Origin: Thermoplasmatales archaeon
Lineage (GTDB): Archaea; Thermoplasmatota; E2; DHVEG-1
Assembly (NCBI GenBank): GCA_023128855.1
Contig: JAGMDE010000003.1
Span: 1 to 29,898, forward strand
DNA length: 29,898 bases
Direction: 5' to 3'
The translations under genes and the position numbers were made by a program. Below the pieces are notes generated by a model. That model searched no databases, had not been told where the DNA came from, and saw only the letters and a list, made by a program, of their open reading frames with translations. Numbering within the stretch: the stretch's first letter is position 1; each line of letters starts with the position of its first letter. Below, one piece after another: positions 24,345 through 29,898 of the stretch.

Positions 24345-25268
24345 TTAGGCATACGAAATAATACTTTTTAAATACCATTCATAAGTTTTTTTAATACCTT
24401 CTGATAAAGGTGTAAATTTAAAATCACCAATTATCCCATTTAACCTTTTGATAGATAGATCCTTTTGATATTGGCCATCTGGATATGAGTTATCAAATTC
24501 AATGTTTATATCTGTTGAATCTGTTGCTTTTAATGCAATTTTTGCAATTTCTGAGATAGAAGGATTTTCATTTTTAGGTGCAATGTTTATCGGGCCTTCT
24601 CCATCATACTTTTCTAATAGAATTAGAAGGATTTTTGCTAGATCCTTTGAAAACAAATATTGTCTCAATGGTTTTCCTGTTCCAAGTAGAGTTATTGTTT
24701 TCTTGTTATTGATTTTAGCTTCCTGGATTTTGCGGATAAGTGCTGGTACAAAATGACTTTGTTTTTCATCGAAATTATCATGTAGTCCATATAGGTTACA
24801 GGGAATAACATAAAAGAAATTACAGCCATATTGTTTCCTATAGGAGTCAATTTGAACTCCTAAAACTCGTTTTGAATAGGCATAAGCAAAATTTGTTGAT
24901 TGTGGAGGGCCATCATAGAGTTGCTCCTCTTTTAGAGGATAGCTTTTAGAAACATCTGGATATGCACAATTACTCAAGATTCCTATTAACTTTTTAACTT
25001 TGTATTTGTATGCATAATGAACAACGTTTGTATTCATCATTACATTTAGATAAATAAAGTCTGCAGGATGGTCCATGTTATCTTTGATGCCACCAACTCT
25101 TGCGGCTAGATGTATAACCTTATCTGGTTTATATTTTTCAAACATTGATTTAACATCTTTTTCTTTTGTCAAATCAAAATCTTTTGAACTGATATAAACT
25201 GCATCTGGATAAATTTTTTGTAAAGCATGACCTGCTAAACCAGATCCGCCAGTTACTAACAGTCCTAT
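24345..25268 (-). CDS. fcl: GDP-L-fucose synthase-like epimerase/reductase, proposed ATA start
   Basis: A GDP-fucose-synthase-type SDR. HLAARVGGIKDNM, the Ser site LSNCAYP, the intact YAYSK (Y129 and K133 in the extended numbering) and NLYGLHDNFDEKQSH are typical. The first ATG/GTG/TTG-type start would be TTG at 25172, but that removes the first strand and the NAD(P)-binding glycine loop. Reading upstream in frame gives GLLVTGGSGLAGHAL, exactly the missing loop. The only codon to start it is ATA at 25268 (or CTG at 25262), preceded by GAGGTGA with a 5-nt spacer and immediately by an in-frame TAG. The resulting 307 residues match the family length. It would epimerise and reduce the 4-keto sugar made by the adjacent dehydratase. 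Confidence 0.87.
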   Translation of the reverse strand: MGLLVTGGSGLAGHALQKIYPDAVYISSKDFDLTKEKDVKSMFEKYKPDKVIHLAARVGGIKDNMDHPADFIYLNVMMNTNVVHYAYKYKVKKLIGILSNCAYPDVSKSYPLKEEQLYDGPPQSTNFAYAYSKRVLGVQIDSYRKQYGCNFFYVIPCNLYGLHDNFDEKQSHFVPALIRKIQEAKINNKKTITLLGTGKPLRQYLFSKDLAKILLILLEKYDGEGPINIAPKNENPSISEIAKIALKATDSTDINIEFDNSYPDGQYQKDLSIKRLNGIIGDFKFTPLSEGIKKTYEWYLKSIISYA

Positions 25269-25273
25269 CTAAA

Positions 25274-25280
25274 TCACCTC
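25274..25280 (-). promoter_or_regulatory. Shine-Dalgarno GAGGTGA deciding an ATA start
   Basis: On the minus strand GAGGTGA is followed by TTTAG and then ATA GGA CTG. The TAG just before the ATA closes the frame, so translation of the family-required N-terminus must begin at the ATA or within two codons of it. The spacing of 5 nt is ideal for the ATA. Confidence 0.6.
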
Positions 25281-25291
25281 ACTTATCTTAG

Positions 25292-25323
25292 TATTACCCT
25301 TATGGGCGTCTTGGCAGGTAATA
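25292..25323. repeat. Inverted repeat in the gap between gmhB and the fucose-synthase-like gene
   Basis: TATTACC (25292-25298) and GGTAATA (25317-25323) can pair as a 7-bp perfect stem around an 18-nt, more GC-rich loop. It lies in a 90-nt gap inside block B. It could be a processing or attenuation hairpin, or chance. No T-run follows on the minus strand, so a factor-independent terminator is unlikely. Confidence 0.35.
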
Positions 25324-25358
25324 ATTCATGGTTATTAAACATCTCGGTAATGCATATC

Positions 25359-25904
25359 TTACATATTGTCTATAATCCATTTAACCCCCATGTAAAAATC
25401 ATCACAAACGTAATCTGGTTCTATTTCAGATTCTTGCATCTCAATATTTACTTTTTCTTTGTTTTCTGGGACTAAAACAGTTTTACAATGTGTTTTAAAC
25501 CCTGCTTCTACATCAAGCATTCTGTCCCCGATTATGAAGGATTTTTTTGTATCAATATCAAGATTTTTTCTTGCTTTTTCAATAAGGCCCGGATTTGGTT
25601 TTCTACAGTTACATTTTTCATCAGGATGATGAGGGCAATAGTAGATAGCATCAATAATATCTTCTTCTTGGGATATCTCGCTCTTCATTTTTTCATGTAT
25701 TTTCTCTAAAGTCTCTTCAGAAAAATATCCTCTAGCAATTCCGGATTGATTTGTTATAACTACGATTTTGAATCCTTTTTCTTTCAAAAGCTTAATTCCT
25801 TCTTTAACCCCTGGATAAATTTTAAAATCATCAGGATTACTTATATATCCAAAATTAATATTTATTGTTCCATCTCTGTCGATAAAGATTGCTCTGTTTC
25901 CCAT
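25359..25904 (-). CDS. gmhB: D-glycero-D-manno-heptose 1,7-bisphosphate 7-phosphatase
   Basis: A 181-residue HAD-IIIA phosphatase, the family's usual length. The nucleophile motif DRDGT is at 9-13, TNQSGIARGYF at 51-61, the zinc-binding loop CPHHPDEKCNCRKPNPG uses C90, H92, C98 and C100, and the last motif is GDRMLDVEAG. It removes the C7 phosphate after the kinase step. The gene overlaps the end of gmhA by 43 nt in another frame, a long overlap that suggests coupling. It duplicates the HAD domain of the fusion at 5273-7111, so the locus has two copies of this activity. Histidinol phosphatase is a less likely alternative because of the gmhA partner. Confidence 0.92.
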   Translation of the reverse strand: MGNRAIFIDRDGTININFGYISNPDDFKIYPGVKEGIKLLKEKGFKIVVITNQSGIARGYFSEETLEKIHEKMKSEISQEEDIIDAIYYCPHHPDEKCNCRKPNPGLIEKARKNLDIDTKKSFIIGDRMLDVEAGFKTHCKTVLVPENKEKVNIEMQESEIEPDYVCDDFYMGVKWIIDNM

Positions 25905-26503
25905 GACTCATCTCCAAATAATGTTTTCTCCACTAGATAACAGATAATGTGACCAATCATAATATGCGACTCTTGAATATGGGGTGTTACATCTGAAGGT
26001 ACAGACATTAAATAATCAGCATAATCTTGAATTTCATCCACATTTTCACCAGTCATTGCTATGGTAACTGCACCTTTTTCATTTGCTGTCTTAAGGGCGT
26101 TAATAATATTTTTTGAATTGCCACTAGTTGTGATTCCAATCAACACATCACCCTCATCTGCTAATGCTTCAACTTGGCGCTCAAAAACACGGTCATAGCT
26201 AAAATCATTTGAAATGGCTGTTAATGTAGAAGTATTTGTTGTAAGAGCAATCGATCTCATTGCTTTTCGATTTAAATAAAACTTACTTACAAGCTCACAT
26301 GATAGATGCTGAGCATCCGCTGCGCTTCCTCCATTACCGCACCAAAGAACCTTTTTATTGTTTTGATACGCATCAATAACTGCTTTTACCGCATCATTTA
26401 TTACATCAATATATTTGTCAATAATCTTTTCTTTAACGTTGATGCTACCTTCAATATGTTTTTTAATTTCTTTTTTAAAGTTTAAGTTTTTTTTACTCCC
26501 CAT
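25862..26503 (-). CDS. gmhA: Sedoheptulose 7-phosphate isomerase (second copy)
   Basis: A 213-residue SIS-domain isomerase closer to bacterial GmhA than the copy at 8191. It has CGNGGSAADAQHLSCELVSKF with the catalytic Glu kept, SNDFSYDRVFERQVEAL, ITTSGNSKNI, and IQESHIMIGH with the catalytic His. It makes D-glycero-D-manno-heptose 7-phosphate, the first step of the NDP-heptose route. GAGAGGT lies 5-6 nt before the ATG. It is the first gene of block B and shares a divergent promoter region with the plus-strand methyltransferase; TTATTTAA around 26539-26546 on the minus strand may be its TATA box. Confidence 0.92.
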   Translation of the reverse strand: MGSKKNLNFKKEIKKHIEGSINVKEKIIDKYIDVINDAVKAVIDAYQNNKKVLWCGNGGSAADAQHLSCELVSKFYLNRKAMRSIALTTNTSTLTAISNDFSYDRVFERQVEALADEGDVLIGITTSGNSKNIINALKTANEKGAVTIAMTGENVDEIQDYADYLMSVPSDVTPHIQESHIMIGHIICYLVEKTLFGDESWETEQSLSTEMEQ

Positions 26504-26717
26504 AGATTACCTCTCACTTTAATACAAGTATGTTTGTCTTAAATAAGTATTTACTTTTTATTAGAAATAACTTTTGCTTTTTATTTAAAAACGTCGAAAA
26601 AAGAACTTTCTCAAGCATGTTTTATATACAAAAACAATATTAACAAAAAACCGTATCTTATAGCAACAAAAATAAAAGCAATTACCATTGCAAAAACATA
26701 ATCAGGAGGTCGTGGGC
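26504..26717. promoter_or_regulatory. Divergent intergenic region between block B and a plus-strand methyltransferase
   Basis: A 214-nt AT-rich gap. The plus strand has TTTATATA at 26621-26628 and an AGGAGGT at 26704-26710 seven nt before ATG 26718. The minus strand has an AT-rich TTATTTAA near 26539-26546 and GAGAGGT before ATG 26503. No further ORF or RNA is seen; a few T-rich and A-rich runs are the only other feature. Confidence 0.5.
26621..26628 (+). promoter_or_regulatory. TATA box, archaeal consensus type
   Basis: TTTATATA matches the archaeal TATA consensus and would start transcription around 26650, leaving a leader of about 65 nt before the AGGAGGT and ATG 26718. It is the clearest promoter-like element in the window and the main support for an archaeal host. 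Confidence 0.5.
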
Positions 26718-27419
26718 ATGTATTTAAAAGAAAACAAAAAAAATGTTTGGAAAATCTACAGAAAATCATTTGTGAGCTATTGGAAAAATTATATAATGGG
26801 ACAAGATGCTTTAACAATACCTTATAAAAACTATGAGCTTAAAAAACTACCTTGTGACACATTCATCTACCCAGATTTACTTCACCGTTTTAAACCTGAT
26901 TGTATTATAGAAATAGGAACAGATAGTGGTGGTTCTGCCGTATTTTTATCAGATCAATTCGACGGCAAACTTGTAACAATCGATATAAACAAACCAAAAC
27001 AAGAAACATTAAATGACTTTAAAAAACGTGATATAGTCTTTGTTCATAGTGATGCAACATTGAAAAAAACTATGGAAGAGGCAAAATCTCATTGTTTTGG
27101 TAACACATTTATTATCGATGATGGCAGTCATAGAACAACTCATGTCTATGAGTCATTTAAACTATTCAGCCCGCTTGTTAAACCTGGTGGTTTTTACATT
27201 ATTGAAGATGGCATGAGCGGCGCTCTTCTAAATTGCTGGCGTTTGAATCCAATGCATATGTATAAAAAGTTCTATCAGGATAGAAATACTTTTCAACCCA
27301 ATTATGCAATTGATAAAATTTTGAAAGAGTATCCTGATTTTACTTTATTTGAAGAATATGATAAATATATGTTTTCAACTACTTATAGAGGAATATTGAG
27401 AAAGAAAGAAGATAAATGA
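26718..27419 (+). CDS. CmcI/rhamnosyl O-methyltransferase-like SAM methyltransferase
   Basis: A 233-residue class I SAM methyltransferase of the cephalosporin-hydroxylase (CmcI) and rhamnosyl O-methyltransferase type. IIEIGTDSGGSAVFL (63-77) is the SAM loop, TIDINKP the second strand, FIIDDGSHRTTHV (131-143) carries the metal-site Asp/His, and VKPGGFYIIEDG follows. The frame extends to a TTG at 26688, but ATG 26718 has AGGAGGT at ideal spacing and is the start. The gene likely O-methylates a sugar of the glycan. It is on the opposite strand to nearly everything else, has its own TATA box, and ends 1 nt from the end of the opposing HAD gene. This is the same arrangement as at 11116-11805. Confidence 0.88.
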   Translation: MYLKENKKNVWKIYRKSFVSYWKNYIMGQDALTIPYKNYELKKLPCDTFIYPDLLHRFKPDCIIEIGTDSGGSAVFLSDQFDGKLVTIDINKPKQETLNDFKKRDIVFVHSDATLKKTMEEAKSHCFGNTFIIDDGSHRTTHVYESFKLFSPLVKPGGFYIIEDGMSGALLNCWRLNPMHMYKKFYQDRNTFQPNYAIDKILKEYPDFTLFEEYDKYMFSTTYRGILRKKEDK

Positions 27420-27420
27420 G

Positions 27421-28077
27421 TTATTTTATAATCTCAAAAAAATCATGGATGGCTGGAACGGTATCCGGAAAAGCTTGTTCTTCTCCAGGTAGAAGTCGCC
27501 CTAGAAAAGGAATTTTTGCTTCTATTGCATTTTTGCAGTCTGATAAACTATCGCCGATATAGAGCACTTTTTCTGGGTCATAACCATGTTCAGTGATTAT
27601 ATTTCTTGTATGTTCTGGTTTAGTTATCGGGCTTCCATAAACTGCCTTGAAATACTTATTCATATTTCTTTCTTTTACAATTTTTTTTAGCTCCTCTTCT
27701 GGAGTTCCTGATATCACATACAAATCAATTTTTTTGTAATATTTTTCCAAAAACTCTTTGGCACCTTTCACCCAGTCAGATTTTATTACTTTTTCAACGA
27801 CAAGATCAGAAAATTTTTGGGCAATTTCTTCGACTTTTTCTTCATTAATTGGTTGTTTAAGATATTCTTCATGGTAATATTTGATTTTTACGTATCTTGA
27901 AATACCGCCGTTTTCTATATGATGTTTTACAACTTTTTTTACAACATTTTCACCATATGGTTCATACAGTTGCGCAAAAGCTTCAGTTTTGACATTCATA
28001 CATTCTGCTAGAACTCCATCGAAATCAAACAAGATCGCTTGAAAAGAATCTATTGATATGTTTTGATTTTTCATCAT
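27421..28077 (-). CDS. HAD-superfamily phosphatase
   Basis: A 218-residue HAD hydrolase of the phosphoglycolate-phosphatase/beta-phosphoglucomutase kind. It has the nucleophile motif DFDGVL at 18-23, an alpha-helical cap, VISGTPEEEL as motif II, the Lys region (SPITKPEHT), and YIGDSLSDCKNA as motif IV. It is distinct from the zinc-containing GmhB type. The longest frame starts with TTG at 28104, but AGAGGT 6 nt before ATG 28077 and the ATGA overlap with the upstream stop favour 28077. It probably dephosphorylates a sugar phosphate in the pathway; the substrate is unknown. Confidence 0.88.
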   Translation of the reverse strand: MMKNQNISIDSFQAILFDFDGVLAECMNVKTEAFAQLYEPYGENVVKKVVKHHIENGGISRYVKIKYYHEEYLKQPINEEKVEEIAQKFSDLVVEKVIKSDWVKGAKEFLEKYYKKIDLYVISGTPEEELKKIVKERNMNKYFKAVYGSPITKPEHTRNIITEHGYDPEKVLYIGDSLSDCKNAIEAKIPFLGRLLPGEEQAFPDTVPAIHDFFEIIK

Positions 28078-28745
28078 TTTTCGACCTCTGCAAGAATTGT
28101 ACAAGGACCACCATCTGAATGTTTAACCATCATAGGAGCAATCACAACAGTTTTAAAAATAGTGTTTTCATCTACTTTTGAAAGATCCATATCTTCAATA
28201 AATAAAACAGGTTTTTTAGGGTCAAGCAGTTTTTTATGAACTTGTCGACCTATATCTTGATGTTGCCATGATGAAATAGAAATTGAATCAAAACCAATTA
28301 TTCTTATTTTCTTGAAGTTTTCCCTAATCCATTCTGCTGTTTTAATACTTATTCCTGGATTATGTTCCCAATATCTGTCTTCATTTCTATATTTTCCGAT
28401 ACCTGTTTTAAAAATTATAAGTTCTGCGTCAGAATTCAAATTATTTTTATTAATATATTCTAGCTTGATCAGTAACTCATCATCCGGTAAATTAATTTCC
28501 AATATCTGTATTTTTTCTCCACTTATAAACCAAAAGTCAGTTGGAAAATCTTCTACTGTTTGACCATTTTGAAAAAAATGATATGGAAAATCAATATGTG
28601 TTCCAATATGATTTGGAAATTCCCATTTTGCAGTATTTGCCGAATCTCCTTTCTCTATTGAACTCGAAGGTGTAAGTAAAAAACCTTGTTTACCACCGTA
28701 TGCTGGAGTATTCACATCAATTTTATATGATAATTGGATAAACAT
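28074..28745 (-). CDS. Cyclase-family metal-dependent hydrolase (kynurenine formamidase-like fold)
   Basis: A 223-residue protein of the cyclase family (Pfam Cyclase, PF04199). The metal-binding signature HIGTHIDFPYH is at 46-56, with H46, H50, D52 and H56. IGFDSISISSWQHQ and a late HSDGGPCTILAEV also fit the family. Members are kynurenine formamidases, isatin hydrolases and polyketide-cyclase-like enzymes that open or close amide or lactone rings. Such a gene is unusual in a sugar locus; it might remove an N-formyl group or act on a lactone intermediate. AGGA lies about 7 nt before the ATG. It is 10 nt after the SDR gene and ends in an ATGA overlap with the HAD gene, so the three are one operon. 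Confidence 0.88.
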   Translation of the reverse strand: MFIQLSYKIDVNTPAYGGKQGFLLTPSSSIEKGDSANTAKWEFPNHIGTHIDFPYHFFQNGQTVEDFPTDFWFISGEKIQILEINLPDDELLIKLEYINKNNLNSDAELIIFKTGIGKYRNEDRYWEHNPGISIKTAEWIRENFKKIRIIGFDSISISSWQHQDIGRQVHKKLLDPKKPVLFIEDMDLSKVDENTIFKTVVIAPMMVKHSDGGPCTILAEVEK

Positions 28746-28755
28746 AAGGACATCC

Positions 28756-29676
28756 TTATTTTGAAGAATATGCTAAAGCTTCCTTTTTAACACTGCCGGT
28801 TTCATCGGTATTATGTTTGTTATTGAGCTCTGAAAGGCATTCGAGTATGCCCTGGCCCAGGTCATAAAACTGTGATCCTACTAGTTTTTTTGCAACTTTT
28901 GGTTTGAAGCTATATGGAGTAATTTCATAATGTATGCTAGATTCAGTTGGAATAAATTCAAGATCTATTTTATTTCCAAGTATTTCCTTGACCATTATTA
29001 ATAGATCTTTGATTTTCATTGGTTGATTTCCTGTAATGATTACGTTTTCATTTTCAAATTCTTTTGATAAAATATCGACACTGAGTTTTGCTGCATCTTC
29101 AACATGGACGTATTCTCTGATTTCTTCTCCGTCACCGTATCTTGTTATTTTACCATCAGTTGTTGCTTGTTTTAAAATTTTATGTATCCAGTTTGTATCA
29201 TCTGCACGTGGTCCATAAAGTGATCCATAACGTAGTATAGTGTAAGGTAGATTGAAAACTTCATTGTAATTATCAATAATCAACTCACAGGCTTGCTTGC
29301 TACTTCTGTAAAATGAACCAGAGTCACTATAAACGTAGATTGTACTTGCGAAAACAAATCTTTTCACTTTGTTTTTCCTGCAAGCTTCTAAAATCATTGT
29401 AGTTCCAAGAACATTATATTCGACTGTTTGGAGTGGTTTAAGATGTGCAGTTTCAATATCTGCAAGAGCAGCAAAATGATAAACAATATCGCATCCTTTT
29501 ATTGCTTTTTCTACTGCTTTTTGATCAAGAATATCACCAACAATCATCTTTTGCTTTTCTTTCAAATAATTAGAAGGCTGCAGATCAAAAATTGTTACAT
29601 TATGTCCTTCTTTTGTAAGAGCATCAGCAATATGGCTACCTAAAAAACCTGATCCTCCAAAAACTACCGTTTTCAT
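28756..29676 (-). CDS. UDP-glucose 4-epimerase-like SDR
   Basis: A 306-residue extended SDR with an intact active site. It has FGGSGFLGSH (6-15), HFAALADIE, ASTIYVYS with the Ser/Thr pair (about 110-117), and YRSSK with Y123 and K127. LRYGSLYGPRADD and YGDGEEIREYVHVEDAA match UDP-glucose epimerases and NDP-sugar dehydratases. The last 25 residues (after ELNNKHNTD) form a polar tail absent from most relatives. It is the first gene of block A, with AAGGAG about 11 nt before the ATG and an AT-rich promoter-like region upstream. It most likely interconverts UDP-sugars or makes a 4-keto sugar for a later step. Confidence 0.88.
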   Translation of the reverse strand: MKTVVFGGSGFLGSHIADALTKEGHNVTIFDLQPSNYLKEKQKMIVGDILDQKAVEKAIKGCDIVYHFAALADIETAHLKPLQTVEYNVLGTTMILEACRKNKVKRFVFASTIYVYSDSGSFYRSSKQACELIIDNYNEVFNLPYTILRYGSLYGPRADDTNWIHKILKQATTDGKITRYGDGEEIREYVHVEDAAKLSVDILSKEFENENVIITGNQPMKIKDLLIMVKEILGNKIDLEFIPTESSIHYEITPYSFKPKVAKKLVGSQFYDLGQGILECLSELNNKHNTDETGSVKKEALAYSSK

Positions 29677-29898
29677 ATTATTTCCATCTCCTTATGTGTA
29701 TTTATCAAATTCTCATTATTTTTGTTATTATCTTTATCTATAACTATATATTATTTAAATTAATATGTATAGTAAGTATGGTATTATCCAGATCCGATAA
29801 TTTCCCTATAATAATTAAGTTTCAGAAGCGTCTACTGCTCACTCCTCATTTATTTTATTGATAACATTTGTTTATCTTTATTCTTTACCCAATTAGCC
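29677..29898. promoter_or_regulatory. Intergenic region upstream of block A
   Basis: The minus strand has AATATATAG at 29744-29752 and ATTTAAAT at 29753-29760, suitable as a TATA box starting transcription near 29722. On the minus strand a frame from the right edge runs 15 codons to a TAA at 29850-29852 (ending NKDKQMLSIK). It could be the tail of a gene beyond the window or chance. Nothing else is recognisable. Confidence 0.4.

Noticed and set aside
24345..25172. Fucose-synthase-like gene as an N-terminally truncated pseudogene
   Set aside because: The missing NAD-binding loop is present in frame upstream behind a Shine-Dalgarno; only the start codon is unusual.
26688..26717. TTG start extending the CmcI-like methyltransferase by 10 residues
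   Set aside because: ATG 26718 has AGGAGGT at 7-nt spacing, and the extension would itself contain this Shine-Dalgarno.
29850..29897. Possible C-terminus of a minus-strand gene entering from the right edge
   Set aside because: Only 15 codons are visible, too short to separate from chance; noted in the intergenic entry instead.

Overview
The window is a low-GC, almost fully coding sugar-biosynthesis locus from a prokaryote, most likely an archaeon. The archaeal reading rests on AT-rich TATA-box-like elements 20-60 nt upstream of the block-opening genes, purine-rich Shine-Dalgarno sites, and the mix of cobalamin-binding radical SAM proteins with nucleotide-sugar enzymes. It is an inference, because the window holds no rRNA, tRNA or ribosomal gene that would settle the lineage. 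No membrane protein, flippase, polymerase, mobile element, CRISPR or RNA gene is visible. Every gene product looks cytosolic.

Layout: three long minus-strand blocks are separated by two single plus-strand methyltransferase genes. Block A (29676 down to 27421) holds an SDR epimerase, a cyclase/hydrolase and a HAD phosphatase. Block B (26503 down to 11808) holds gmhA, gmhB, a GDP-fucose-synthase-like SDR, a GMD-like 4,6-dehydratase, a two-subunit thiamine-diphosphate E1-like enzyme, three related SDRs, a radical SAM protein, a GHMP heptose kinase, a PLP-dependent 3-dehydratase, a GT2 glycosyltransferase and another radical SAM protein. Block C (10887 down past the left edge) holds a sialyltransferase-like GT-B protein, hddA, gmhA, an SDR, a nucleotidyltransferase-HAD-kinase fusion, a C-methyltransferase, a RmlC-like epimerase, an SDR, a radical SAM protein and a glycosyltransferase. 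Many junctions are ATGA overlaps or gaps of a few bases, so each block is probably one transcript. The plus-strand genes at 11116-11805 and 26718-27419 each diverge from the block to their left and end 1-2 nt from the end of the block to their right.

How the genes fit together: sedoheptulose 7-phosphate would be isomerised (GmhA), phosphorylated at C1 (HddA), dephosphorylated at C7 (GmhB or the fused HAD domain) and nucleotidylated (the nucleotidyltransferase domain), giving an NDP-heptose. A GMD-like 4,6-dehydratase, a His-type PLP 3-dehydratase, a RmlC-like epimerase, a GDP-fucose-synthase-like enzyme, a sugar C-methyltransferase, several SDRs and three cobalamin radical SAM proteins could then deoxygenate, epimerise and branch it. 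The glycosyltransferases would transfer it. The isomerase and kinase are each present twice and the phosphatase function occurs twice, so two heptose-derived sugars may be made.

Most unusual points: (1) two genes have no usable ATG, GTG or TTG at the N-terminus their family requires, yet carry a well-spaced Shine-Dalgarno in front of an in-frame ATA; (2) four of the eight SDR enzymes lack the catalytic Tyr of YxxxK; (3) a PLP enzyme has His in place of the aldimine Lys and lacks the iron-sulfur cysteine loop of the E1 dehydrases; (4) an orphan E1 alpha/beta pair sits inside a sugar operon; (5) there is a three-domain nucleotidyltransferase-phosphatase-kinase fusion.
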